Source of the DNA: Phyto melanocephala
Taxonomy: Eukaryota > Arthropoda > Insecta > Diptera > Rhinophoridae
Length of the DNA stretch: 64,000 nucleotides
Assembly (NCBI GenBank): GCA_941918925.1
Contig: OW799233.1
Location: 138,014,223-138,078,222 of the forward strand
Direction of reading: 5' to 3'
Notes under the pieces: generated by a model
The model's database searches: none
Told to the model about the DNA's origin: nothing
Seen by the model: only the letters and a program-made list of their open reading frames with translations
Program-made: the position numbers and the translations under genes
In this document: positions 25,307 through 35,904 of the stretch, in pieces
Layout of the letters: every line of letters begins with the position of its first letter
Position numbering within the stretch: position 1 is the stretch's first letter

Positions 25307-26297
25307 CTAGCTTATAACCGGTGTGCTTCGCCACCCCCATCGTAATGACATACAAATTTTATAGTTCATAAATATATTTATTTTGCAAGTGCCACGCCTA
25401 CTATTACTAAATCAACCATTTCTTATTCAAATAATCATATAGACGTCAAAGTGTCTCTTGCAAAATTTGGGTACTCTAACTTTTATCGCTTCCCAGATAT
25501 ACGAATTTTTGCATTTAATTCATATGACAGGTGCCAAGCCCACTATTACTAAAGCGTCCATTTCTTATCAAAATATTCATATAGATGTCAAAGCTTCTCG
25601 TGCAAAATTTGGGTACTCTAACTATTATCGCTTCCCGAATATACGAATTTTAGTATTTAATTCATATGACAGGTGCCACGCCCACTATTACTAAAGCATC
25701 CATTTCTTATCAAAATAGTCATATAGATGTCAAAGCTTCTCGTGTAAAATTTGGGTACTCTAACTGTTATCGCTTCCCGAATATACGAATTTTAGTTTCA
25801 ATTGCTATGAGAGCTGCCACGCCTACTATTTCTAATGTACCCCTTTTTTCCAGAAATGTTTATTTGGGTGTCAAAGTTGCTTTTGCAAAATTTTACTCCT
25901 CTAATCGATATCGTTTTCCAAATATACGAATTTTAGTATTTAATTCATGTGGCCACGCCTACTATTGCAAGTCCGCCCATTTTTTACCCAAATGTTCGTG
26001 TGGATGTCGAAGTTAAGGTAAATGTTCGTGTGGATGTCGAAGTTTATCGTACTTAGTTTGAAGACTCTAGCTGCATTAACTTTCGTGATATATAATATTT
26101 AATACTTATTCTTTAATAGGGCGTGGCACCCCGCCCACTTACAATTTTAAACCAAAGTATAGCCTTTAGTTCCTTCCAGACATACAGAAAGATTCTGTAA
26201 AAATTTCAAGGAAACCGGTCCTGCCGTTTTTGACCGTCTATAAAGCACAAACAAACATACAAACACACATTGATTTTTATCTATATAAATATATAGA
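25307..26297 (-). mobile_element. Helitron-like element, family Hel-B, copy 1
   Basis: Minus strand starts TCTATATATTTATATAGATA then AAAATCAATGTG, and ends with GGTGGCGAAGCACACCGGTT upstream of CTAG followed by T. No target duplication. About 991 bp with a central tandem array (25389 onward) and a 5' segment containing GTGGGCGGGGTGCCACGCCC. No Rep/helicase frame, so non-autonomous. The architecture, a central minisatellite between Helitron ends, is known from DINE-1/HINE-type insect elements. Confidence 0.8.
25389..26010. repeat. 142-bp tandem array in Hel-B copy 1
   Basis: Units begin with GTGCCACGCCCACTATT-type sequence at about 25389, 25531, 25673, 25813 and 25949, so the periods are 142, 142, 140 and about 137. 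Units 1-3 are one subtype (ACTAAAGCATCCATTTCTTA). Unit 4 has the second subtype (GTTGCTTTTGCAAAATTTTA) that makes up the whole of copy 2. Open frames across the array are by-products of the repeat. Confidence 0.9.
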
Positions 26298-26530
26298 TAA
26301 CCCGATATATAGCTTATCATGAAAAACCCAAAATTTTTTATAAATATAAATTTGTATGGTAATTTCTAGGTGTAGGCATTATATAGTGTATAACATTATT
26401 TATATGGAAGTCATATATGGTATGTAATGGCTCGGTCACAGGGTTGTCAGATTTTTTTACCTTTTTTGCCAAATTCAATATAAAAAAAAATTAAGCTTTT
26501 TCAAGCTTTTGCAAATAAAATATATCGTTT

Positions 26531-26755
26531 GTCACAGGTAGAAAGGCTCTAACTGAAATTGTAACTTCACAGGAGAAGGCAAAAACGTAACAGAAACTGT
26601 ATTATCATTATGTAATTTCTCTTGTAAAGTTGCTTGTAAAATTATTATTTTCGATACTAATGCATTGAATTTATATTTCGAGGTGTATTTGTGTGATATG
26701 TATTAGAATCACTGAAAAACTCAATTTCGTAAAAATAGGAGTTTCTACCTGTGAC
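26531..26755. mobile_element. Possible nested 225-bp MITE
   Basis: Inverted ends GTCACAGGTAGAAA. No convincing target duplication. The outer right sequence TGTGACTATCGATA recurs at 54881-54894, which hints at a family. Confidence 0.45.
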
Positions 26756-26936
26756 TATCGATATACTTTTATAATAATTAAAAAGTAAAGTATTAAACGA
26801 TACTATGCTGAACTTGGAATACCTGGGGATCTCGAACTGAAGATCCATTAGGAGTTACATTGAGGGGACTGGGTTCTTTGACTAGTCCGTTATTTATGGG
26901 GAATAATGTTTATGGTTTTTGTTTGGGAATTCCGTT

Positions 26937-27027
26937 TTCTATATGGAGCGCACAACATGCCAACTGGGCATAGGTGTATACCTGTCATGGATTTGGGCTT
27001 TTAGTGTCCCTCCTTTTCAACCTAACC
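26937..27027 (-). repeat. Dispersed 90-bp block
   Basis: Shares GCCCAGTTGGCATGTTGTGC, AAAGCCCAAA and TTAGGTTGAAAAGGAGGG with 43583-43668 in opposite orientation. Function unknown; possibly the 3' UTR of a retroelement. Confidence 0.7.
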
Positions 27028-27902
27028 TAACCATTAAACGAATATTAAATATATGTACATAAATATATTTATTTTTAGTTGCAATTCTATTATATATCTA
27101 CGACTATATACACTTCATCGTTAAGGTATTTAATTTTTGATATACATATATAGGTCATAGGCCGTATTTTCATGATTTGTTGCAATTATCTATAAAAGCT
27201 GCTTGCTAGCTCATTTTTACGATGACTTTTTTATTGATTTTTTTTGTAATTAATCGGTTTATCTTGTTTATTTTCTCGCTCGTTTTAAGAAAAATATACA
27301 AACTTTGAATAAAAACCTAAATATTTGTAATACAAATTAATTTTCCTTTAAATCTTTTATTTTTATAAAAAAAAAATTTTTTTCATAAAATAAAAAGGAA
27401 TAAAGCATAATTAGAGCACAAATGAGTGTAAAGAGGAATATAGAAAAGTCATCAAAAATAGAAAACGTGCCCTTTTGTTTATTCCTCTTTCCTTTCTACA
27501 CACTTTGCTAATAATTTAATAGCAGAAAGTCCTGACATACAGGCATGCAATAAAGTCATCGTGAAAATGGTCGCATACATTTATGTCTGAGCATTCACTT
27601 TAATATGATAACAATCAAATATGTACATAAAAGTGAATGGATACCAAACTATATTATTTACTAAGAAAAAGTCGATAATCTAAAATGTTAAATGTAAATG
27701 CACATCTTCTACACGACCTAGCTAACAAATTAGCACGCATATCAATGCCTCAAATTTCATACTTAAATTCCAAAATAAAGTTATTATTTTTTTTATATTT
27801 AATTATTTTCAAAACAAAACCTTGGCTCATCGAAAATTCGGAGGCCAAACAAACTTAAAAATCGTAAGGTTTGTCGAAAAATTACCAGATCTGACAACCC
27901 TG

Positions 27903-28468
27903 TCGGTCACCGCAAAATTTATTAAACTCATTTGCTGTAATAATGGATGTTTTTTAAGAAACAGAGAATTAAAAATTTAAATATAACAAAATTAAATAAA
28001 ATCAATCTTCAAATGTTCAAATACCTTCCAAATACTCAATTGTTTCCGATTTAAAAATGTACTCAAGCGACTCTACATATCCCCAGATCGAAAAACTTAA
28101 TGGCATCAAATCGTGCAAAAAGGTGGCCAGTTAACAGTAAATTAATTTTATAGAGCGCCACATGACTGCAAAGTAACTTTATTTTAAATAAAATATATAA
28201 AAAATTTCGAAAAAATGTTTACGTTCTCGCCAAACTTATTTTTGAAAAAGTGATGGCAAACCGAGATTTTGACAGATAATTGAAAACTTTCAAATCAGCT
28301 GACACAGAATGCAATATTGCCAATTTAATTTTTTTTTGCAAGCAAGAAAATTTACGTTTTAAGGAAACTATAATTGTAAATGTATTTATATGTAATAATA
28401 ATGTACATAGCTGAATCAGATGCAGATCCAGCCTATGCATTTGGAGGAGGATAAATTTGTATCAAATA
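27903..28468. other. Non-coding interval between two elements
   Basis: A 73-codon minus frame (28219-28440) has no domain and is treated as chance. Confidence 0.4.
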
Positions 28469-29389
28469 AAGGGTGTTTTTTTAAGCCCGATAGAACTTGA
28501 AATTGTAAAAAATAACACAAAAAATAAATTGTAATCAAAATTTTTTTTTATTCGAAAGATCAATACGTGACATTAACATTTGAAAATGATTTCGGGCATA
28601 TGGGCACCGCGGCTGTTCTTGACGAACCGCATTCTGGACGTCCAATTTTGGGCCACTTTTTCGAGCACTGCTGGCCGTATGTCACGAATAACACGAACAA
28701 TGCTGGCCTCCAAGGCGTCAATTGTTGCTGGTTTATCAGCATAAACCAGTGACTTCACGTAGCCCCACAGGAAATAATCGAGAGGTGTCAAATCGCACGA
28801 CCTTGGAGGCCAATTGACAGGTCCATTTCTCGAAATCAACTTATCGCCAAATTTTGATTTCAATAAGTCGATGGTTGCGTTCGCCGTATGGCACGTAGCG
28901 CCATCCTGTTGAAACCACATCTCCTCCGGATCAATGTCATCCATATTTTCAAACAAAAAAGCATTGATCATGGTGCGGTAACGATCTCCATTGATGGTAA
29001 CGCGAGCTCCGGCCTCATTTTTGAAGAAATAAGGTCCGATGATGCCACCAGCGTGAAAACCGCACCAAGCGGTGCATTTTTCTGGATGTAATGGAGTCTG
29101 TAGGGTCTCTTGTGGATTGGTCTCGCTCCATATGAGGCAATTTTGCTTATTAACAAACCCGTTAAGCCAAAAATGCGCCTCATCGCTGAACACAATTTTG
29201 CGATAAAACAACGGACGTCCAGAATGCGCTTCGTCAAGAACAGCCGCGGTGCCCATATGCCCGAAATCATTTTCAAATGTTAATGTCACGTATTGATCTT
29301 TCGAATAAAAAAAAAATTTTGATTACAATTTAATTTTTTGTGTTATTTTTCACAATTTCAAGTTCTATCGGGCTTAAAAAAACACCCTT
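28469..29389 (-). mobile_element. DD41D mariner-like element with fold-back ends
   Basis: Inserted at TA (28467-28468 and 29390-29391). Terminal sequence AAGGGTGTTTTTTTAAGCCC. The inverted arms extend about 175 bp (28468-28643 and 29213-29391) and include the last part of the transposase coding sequence on both sides. The 5' untranslated and N-terminal coding region of a normal element has therefore been replaced by an inverted copy of its 3' end. Total 921 bp against about 1.2-1.3 kb for intact members. Confidence 0.9.
28573..29289 (-). pseudogene. DD41D Tc1/mariner transposase, N-terminus lost
   Basis: The 238-codon open frame contains the catalytic core: KIVFSDEAHFWLNG (first D), HPEKCTAWCGFHAGGIIGPYFF in two blocks, MWFQQDGATCHTA (second D), and PRSCDLTPLDYFLWGYVK (third D). 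Counting residues between the second and third D gives 41, the spacing of the DD41D (rosa-like) group. The first 26 residues, up to about HSGRP, are not transposase: they are antisense to the gene's own C-terminal codons, because the 5' end is an inverted duplication. The helix-turn-helix DNA-binding domain is absent, so the product could not recognise its TIRs. The catalytic half has no stop, which suggests a recent loss. Confidence 0.9.
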
Positions 29390-30474
29390 TATATGAATTT
29401 TTTACTTTAAAAATTGTCCACACTTTTACACATCTAAACCAAAAACTTGCTTTGAGAGGAGAAATATCCTATTTTTCTCCCCCCTGAATCCGCGTTTAAG
29501 CTACATAAAATTAAAAAACCAAATCCATAAAAACGATGATATGCAGGAGAAAGAAATAAACCTTTAAGTATTTGTATTCAAGTACATAAACTCATCAAAA
29601 GTTACGAAAACATTACAAAAACAAAATTTAAAAAAGAAGTGCCAAAAATTAGCAAATAATACCAGCTTAAGAAATATTTAACAGAATAAGACCCAAAACA
29701 CACACAAACGTTAAATTATACCAGACAAAATAAAATTAAAAGGGGTGCATATTCAAGTAGATTTTCTAATTTTATTGTTGGTAATGCTAAACAAAAAATA
29801 AAATATAAAACAGGGTTCTAGCAAAGAAAAAGAAAACTGAATAGATTTATTTCAACCAGTCAGTCAGTGATCCAACGAAGCCAAACGCAAGAAAGTCATT
29901 TGATTTGATTTATTTTAAGTTCTCCTGCATGATACTTCTGCTTTTCTCTAAATGTGTAAGATTTAAATCGAATGCAGTATGTCAGTATGTTTTAAGGTTC
30001 TATTCTATGACCAATACATGTGTATACTTAAAGAAAAAAATATAAAAAGATTAAATTAAAGGTAAACAGTGTACCTGACAGGGATCTACTAAATACTTAT
30101 TGCAGAGATCCCTATGTCTGCTGATGACTTCAAAAAGGCTGACGAACGTTTTGACAAACACTGTTATATTTTCGATAAATTTCCTTATAATAAAAATATT
30201 TAATATAATCTATATTTTTATAATTTTTTTGATAGACATTATAAAGAATTTCGGAAAAATCGGTAGAACATGTTCGAAAATTTAAATTTTATAAAAGATT
30301 TTCAATGAATTCAATATTTATATAACATTATAAATAAATTTTCTTATTAAAAACTTCTTTGAAAAATTTTTATTTTTAGAAATTTGTAATAATATCCAAT
30401 AAATTTTCATTTTGGTTCATTCGTTATTTTCTCTTTAAGAAAATATTAAATAAAGGGTACGCCAAATAACTTCT
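29390..30474. other. Non-coding interval with possible Penelope-like trace
   Basis: No gene. At 30121-30147 CTGATGACTTCAAAAAGG is followed by CTGACGAACG and TTTTGACAAA, loosely like the hammerhead-derived terminal sequence of Penelope-like elements (weak). A small CAGGGATCT/AGATCCCT inverted repeat lies just upstream. Confidence 0.3.
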
Positions 30475-30872
30475 TTTTTTTAAACAAGGCGCAAAATATC
30501 GAGTGTGGCTTCGGCTGTGTGGCACGTAGGGCCGTCCTGTTGAAAACAAATGTTGCCAGTTCCTCCTATTCAATTTTTGTGAACAAAAATTCGTTGAACA
30601 TGGCTCGATAACGATCGCCATTGACTGTAACGGCCACTCCTTGCTCATAAGAAAAATAGCCCAATTATGCCTCTGGACCAAAATTCGCACCAAACAGTGA
30701 CTCGTTTTGGGTGTATCGGCTTTTCAATGTATGTGTGAGGGTTTTCTGTGCCCCAAACGCGACAATTTTGCTTGTTTACATACCCGCCAAGATCAAAATG
30801 AGCTTCATCTGAAACGATGAAGGCGAAAGCAATGTCGCAATTTTTCCCAGCGTTGTTCCAGCGTATACACAA
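30475..30872 (-). pseudogene. Second DD41D-like transposase relic
   Basis: The minus strand encodes VSDEAHFDLGGYVNKQNCRV, then HPKRVTVWCEFWSRGIIG. After frame changes come VAVTVNGDRYRAMFNEFLFT and a degraded counterpart of the FQQDGATCHTA block (FNRTALRATQ). Sequence is lost beyond the second catalytic region. Residue differences from 28573-29289 show a separate lineage or a much older copy. Terminal repeats were not identified. Confidence 0.8.
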
Positions 30873-31239
30873 CCATATTCGTTCAGCGGAAGGATAAAAC
30901 TAATTATCTGTCAAATCAGACATGAGCTAAGTGTTACCATTTACGAAATAAGCACTAGTTGAAAAAAAAACGTTAGATGGCGGACTCTTTATTATTTTTG
31001 TATAAAACTTTCGATATTTTTTATGTTGTAATTAAGTTTAAGTAAATTTTTAAAAGTAGAATAAATTTGATAAATTTTTCTTATATAAAGAATTACTATA
31101 TTTTTTATTATATTAGATGGACCCGGTGAACTTCACCTACATAAATTTGTGAACAATATGGTCAAAACTTAACACATAATGTTTATTTACATTAAATGCA
31201 ACACATTTGCACACTTAATTAATTTAAAGCTTTATGATG
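30873..31239. other. Spacer
   Basis: No recognised signal; contains the sequence upstream of the Helitron helicase remnant. Confidence 0.3.
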
Positions 31240-31800
31240 TACTGTGATTTTCGTCTTTGTTTTTGCGGTGCGAAAATATATAAAGAAAATGGTTTTCAGA
31301 CTCGCCCAAACGTGAAACAGGTAAACTTTGGCCTTGCGATAAATTAATGGTCATCACAAATGCCAGATGCACGAGAAATTGTAGACGATCAAAATCGAAT
31401 GGCAAATCTGGAATCATCGGTATACGCGGGATCAAATTATTCTCTCCTTTATATCTTGGCCTCAATGACGTTACCATTAGCACAGCCAGTATCGTTTCAT
31501 TGCGCAGTTGAGGTTGATTAATGTCACGCAGCATAATTTAAACTGATCCTATTTAAATTGTAAATTGTGAGGTGGGGAAGTCCAGTCAAATTCAGGAAAT
31601 ACTATGTCATCCCGGTTTGTAACTAAGCTAACTGATTTGTAAGAAGACAAATCTCCTTGAAGAAAATTCTAAATAATCGCATTACGATCATTGACATCTT
31701 TATTTTTGACCGCAAATATTACTCGTTCACTCAGCCAATTGTGGTTTCTTAGATGTTGTTCTATGTCCACAAAATAAGCTGAATGAGCTCCTCTTTACAG
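31240..31800 (-). pseudogene. Helitron RepHel helicase C-terminus, broken
   Basis: Minus-strand text reads DIEQHLRNHNWLSERVIFAV, then KNKDVNDRNAII, YKSVSLVTNRDDIVFPE, PPHNLQFK, LRDINQPQLRNETILAV, then IPRIPMIPDLPFDFDRLQFL and LAFVMTINLSQGQSLPV. This is the standard order at the C-terminal end of the PIF1-like helicase domain of Helitron transposases (normally LRNINQP, IPRIPM, LAFAMTINKAQGQS). In-frame stops near 31660 and 31560 and divergence after GQS show decay. The Rep nuclease domain and helicase motifs I-III are absent. In a complete element this enzyme unwinds DNA during rolling-circle transposition. Confidence 0.9.
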
Positions 31801-32399
31801 TCTACGAAACAAATGATACTTTTAATTTTATTTTAATTTCTGAAACAGAACTGCTTCGTATTACAACAAAACATGCTAAAGAGATTATTACACCTATAAA
31901 ACAGACAAATTTCAGAACGTACCTATCAAGGCATATTTAATCATCAGGTAATCGCATTTTAGAGAGAATTTTTATGTATTAAGTTTGACATTTAAATTAA
32001 ATGAGAGAAGAGAGAGAATTATTTTTATCTATGGGCTTTGACAGCTGAAATATAAAACAAGTGAAGGAAAAAACAATCAGCTGACAATTCAAGACTACCT
32101 AATGAATAAATTTGCCTTGATACCTATAAATATTTGACAACAACATAAGTGTCAATTTTAATACACACCACAAAAAAACACACAATATAATTGATATTTG
32201 TAACACACCGAAATATCCATTATCTTTCCCTGCAATTTGCTTAAATCAATACATTACGAAAGGAGTAATATATTAAAAAGTACGAAAATTTATACCGCCC
32301 ACTGTCTTTTTCAGTCTATTTAAAATTTAACACATAATAATACTGACAAATCTGTAATTTTTCAGACAATTCTTATTGATCAAAATACTTGTAATAACG
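31801..32399. other. Non-coding interval
   Basis: Nothing recognised. Confidence 0.35.
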
Positions 32400-33370
32400 A
32401 AAAGTTAAGGTGGCACGCCCACTTTAACGCCCACCTCCCATAAAACGTTTTATATCAAATTTATATAACTTCTCTATAGACAAAGATTTTGGTATAATAA
32501 AAAAACTCTATATTGAAATATCTAAGTTGAATTTTTCAGAGTAAACTACTTTTACACGCCTACTTCAACGCCCACTTCTTACATAATAAACTGTTACTGA
32601 AATTGAAAAGCTCATAAAACCGTCAGAACTATAGGTATTAGATGATGAAATTTGGCATAGAAAGTTTTCTGGTGAATTTGATTAAAATGCCAAAAAATAA
32701 AACTGAGAAGCGAACTTTAACGTCCACCTCTCATTTAACGCTTTATCTTCAATTCAAAATATTTCTATATGGACAAAAAGTTTTGAAAAAAAAAGAAATC
32801 TTTAATGGATTATCTGAGTTGAATTCAAACATTAATTATCAAATTTTAAAAGTAGGAGGTGCCATGCCCACACAAAGCTAATTTATGTCTTAACTACCTC
32901 TGGGTACCAAATTATACTCATCAGTTTCCGTAAAAATACAACATTGTAGTAAAAAAAGAGTCAGTAGTATCACTGCTAATGTAGAATAATTAACATTTCA
33001 TTGTAAGTCTTAATTTAATAGCAATTCAAAGTTACACAAAGAAAGTAAAACATATTTAGCATAAAATTATTCCATAGCGATTACTGTTAATAACAAAAAA
33101 ATAAATTTTGTACAATAAAAGTGAACAAAATTGCTGGTATCAAAAATTCAACACAGCCGAATAAAATGATTTTACTTGTTTGTTTTTCATTGGGAAATTA
33201 AATTGTCGCTTTAGTATTTTCCGTTATTTATTGTTTCTCACCTTTTTAACAATTTCTGAACTTCCATAAATGTTTCAAGATCAAAATTATCCAAATCAGT
33301 CCAGCAGTTTTCGCACTTTTGCGAGACAAAGGAACATCAAATGAGTCAAGCCGTCAATAAATTTTGCGAG
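32400..33370 (-). repeat. Hel-D type repeat, inverted copy
   Basis: To about 32890 it has three spaced units with CACGCCCACTTTAACGCCCA, ACACGCCTACTTCAACGCCC and CTTTAACGTCCACCTCTCAT cores and the AACTTCTCTATAGACAAAGA spacer seen inverted near 22230. Around 33300 comes AATCAGTCCAGCAGTTTTCG, a motif like the 5' part of Hel-B (CGGTCCTGCCGTTTTTGAC). Probably one degraded Helitron-like element; ends unresolved. Confidence 0.55.
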
Positions 33371-33749
33371 CCGTAGCGTCATTGCTTATATCCATCTGAA
33401 TTATTTGCTACCAAAAAATTAAGCATTACCGCTAAAGGTTTTTTCACAAATCGCCGACAACGATTAATGGCACCAGTCTCTGTCAATCTGCTATCAGTTC
33501 ATACTTTATTTTTCGCACAAAAAATAAGTTCATATGAACAACAGATCATAAATGAACCTATTGGTCTTAAAGGAAAATGTTTCTTATGGATTTTTGATAC
33601 TCCATATAACCTAGTAGCTGTAGATATGTTTGTTCTAATTTAAATTTTCTCCAACAAAGTGAAAGTCTTTAATTTGAAAAGATCATCAACTAAATTGTAA
33701 TTCTTAATCTGTAATCAACACATTTGCGAATAAGGTGAACACCGAATGC
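33371..33749. other. Non-coding interval
   Basis: No gene recognised. Confidence 0.3.
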
Positions 33750-34120
33750 TCCTTCTCTAAATCCAGACAGCTGCAACAATAGGGAAGTTCAAGTCGGCTT
33801 GCATGATATTAAAAGAGCGCCACGTAATCTTAGTCCACTCCTGGCTTTTTAAGGAAATGTCTAGAGCTTTATGTTTTCATAGTCCTTAATAAAATTGCGA
33901 CTGCATTAGCATTGGAGATATTTAAAGCAGATCCTCCTAGTCACCTTATCCGCATGTTCGTTAACCAAGTGGCCCTTATGCTCAAGGATCCAAGCCAGAG
34001 CAGCGTAGGTCAGATGACCAAGTTTAACAACTCTTTCCTGCATTGACCGACTAGCTTAGATGTGGTAGTAAACGACCTGAGCGACAAAAGTACCACCTGA
34101 GTGTCGACAGTATTGCAATA
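33750..34120 (-). pseudogene. LINE RNase H domain relic
   Basis: Minus-strand frame reads LAWILEHKGHLVNEHADKVT at about 33940-34005. This corresponds to the conserved WVPGHxGxxGNExADxLA block at the end of the RNase H domain of LOA/I/jockey-type LINEs. The preceding text (STSKLVGQCR-like with a shift) also fits. Glycines and other conserved residues are changed and stops follow, so it is dead. It could belong to the same LOA-like family as 7265-7780, but the two fragments do not overlap. Confidence 0.65.
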
Positions 34121-34556
34121 TTCCCATGCATATTCTTGTCATTTAGAGGGATTGTACACAACAGTCGTATTTTATCCTGTTTTCTATTTATAACATTTGA
34201 ATTTAGGACACCGTGTGAATGCAACAACTAATCTTAATGTTTTTAATATGATCTACTGTACACAAGCAAATACATACACGTGAATGTAGTTGTATATATA
34301 TTTGCCTAAAATAATTTCGGCGGTTTTTTCCTTCTCTTATTATTTTAATTTCTTTACCTCTTTGCTTCAACCCATTTTTGTTGTTGCAACTTCTGTATGG
34401 TTTACAAGGAAGAAAATACCAGGAAAGCAACTCAAAATAAAAAATACAAATAACACAAAAAAACCAACAACGTTGAAATTAAATAAAGGAGCAACATAAC
34501 CAGCTCTCACGTACTAAATCAACAACCAACAACAAGAATCATCACCAACATACTAA
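34121..34556. promoter_or_regulatory. Possible 5' UTR/promoter region of unidentified gene
   Basis: Less repetitive than the surroundings; the last 70 bases are C/A-rich (AACAACCAACAACAAGAATC, ATCACCAACA), a composition common in fly 5' UTRs. No TATA or initiator could be fixed with confidence. Confidence 0.2.
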
Positions 34557-34574
34557 ATGTGGCAGGAGCCATGA
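34557..34574 (+). other. Short upstream ORF overlapping candidate start
   Basis: ATGTGGCAGGAGCCATGA is a 5-codon frame whose TGA overlaps the candidate start ATG (34571-34573) as ATGA. If the exon is real this would reduce or tune initiation. Confidence 0.25.
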
Positions 34575-34630
34575 CAAATGGTGCTGATGCTTCTGAATCG
34601 GTTTTGTCTTCTCAACCGGCTCACCGAAGT
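34571..34630 (+). CDS. Candidate first coding exon, unidentified protein
   Basis: ATG at 34571 opens exactly 20 codons (MTNGADASESVLSSQPAHRS) that end in AAGT directly before GTGAGTG, a good splice donor in phase 0. Base composition is markedly less A+T-biased than the neighbours, and codon choice looks coding. The upstream 70 bases resemble a fly 5' UTR. Beyond the donor the frame runs into low-complexity hydrophobic text typical of an intron. I do not recognise the protein, and no second exon was found within the window on this strand. If real, a large intron begins here and most of the downstream window would be intronic. It may equally be chance. Confidence 0.3.
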
Positions 34631-35904
34631 GTGAGTGTTTGTTTGCATTTGCGTCTTTTGGCATTTTGTTGGTTGTCTGTTGATTATATAATTTTTTGTC
34701 TTATTTTTAAATCTTTTTTTAAATTTTTCGTCCCGCTTGTTTTACATTGAAAATGACGTTGATAAACTAATATATTAAAACAATACCCAAATGGCCCAGT
34801 GCCACTGTATTAGTGTTGCAGTAGTGTTCGTTCTTTATAATCATTCATCAAAGTGCGACTTAGTTTCTTTTTGAATGCAAAAATTCAGGTTTCCTCTGCT
34901 GTTTCTTTTTATGCCTGAAGAAGGCAAAAATTTGAATTACGTTGCCTCTCATAAGATACTTAGTCGCCGTTATGCTGCAAGGGATTGTTGCAAATTTACC
35001 CAAAAGGTTTCTTTGTCACTCTTTAAAGAAGATCTGTTTTCGTTTGTTTTTGGAAAATTATATTTTTGTCGTATTGTTGCTGCTATATAATTGCGATAAT
35101 GAGTTTTTAGTAAGTAAATTTGTTGAAATTCATAAGTGTTAATTTGTTTGACTTTAGGGAGAGGACGACAAGCAGTTGTGTCAAACCAAATTGTTTAAAT
35201 AATTTTGTAAAAGCTAAAATTTGTTCATTGGATGACAAGAATGAGTGAATTTCAAATAGTTTATGCGCAAGTTTCGTCTTTATGTTTTAATATTTTATAT
35301 CTGCGAACAAGATTTCAAGTTTTTATACCTTCTAACTAAAAGTGCATTTTTAGTAAACTTTGTTTAGCTGACAATCACAGTTAGCGATCCAAACACAAGT
35401 ATATTTTTAAAATTTTGTTGTTATTTTGACACCAATAAATTCTTTTTCTGTTTGATATATTGGCTATCAGTCACTATCATACATTCACGAAACATTTGAC
35501 TGATCAACCTTAAAAAATATTTCAAACTTCTTTCTCCAATCGTGCATCAGATTTAACCGAAAACTCATCTTCATATTTTCCAATGAGGTGTATTTTTATC
35601 TCGGCTGTTAGGTCAATAAAATAATTGCAGTATTTGGGAATTGAAAAACTCCTAAGACATTGCCAAAAAGTGGTATTTTGGTGTAGATTTTGGGGTGGTG
35701 GCATAATTAGCCCATTTCCTTCCTGATAGCGATAATTGTCACAATAATAGTAATGATGTTTATCAAACATCAGAATTCAAAATGAAATCTGTTTTACGGC
35801 CAGATAATAACAATAATGATAATATGAAAATATTAGCTTTATTAATTTTAAAAAGTCATTAATAGAATTTATAAAATTATTATATAAATATGTATTATAT
35901 TAGC
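34631..35904. other. Non-coding interval
   Basis: Several 60-80-codon frames (for example 34875-35090 and 35522-35770) lack domains or splice context. No TE ends seen. Confidence 0.4.

Larger units (their letters stand above)
26439..27902. mobile_element. 1.46-kb TIR element with TCGGTCA target duplication
   Basis: Begins CAGGGTTGTCAGAT and ends ATCTGACAACCCTG. TCGGTCA directly abuts both ends, and TCGGTCAC can be aligned as 8 bp if one terminal C is shared. TIR sequence and duplication length fit hAT. No transposase motif was found; the interior holds another inverted-repeat pair (26531-26755) and a dispersed block (26937-27027). Confidence 0.85.

Noticed and set aside
25389..26010. CRISPR-like array
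   Set aside because: Units are contiguous 142-bp tandem repeats inside a Helitron in a eukaryotic genome; there are no short repeats with unique spacers.
25458..26016. Open frames of 78 and 116 codons
   Set aside because: They are by-products of the 142-bp repeat unit, with a period that is not a multiple of three and no domain.
27018..27032. CCTAACCTAACC as insect telomere repeat
   Set aside because: Only about two units, internal to a dispersed element; Diptera generally lack TTAGG telomeres.
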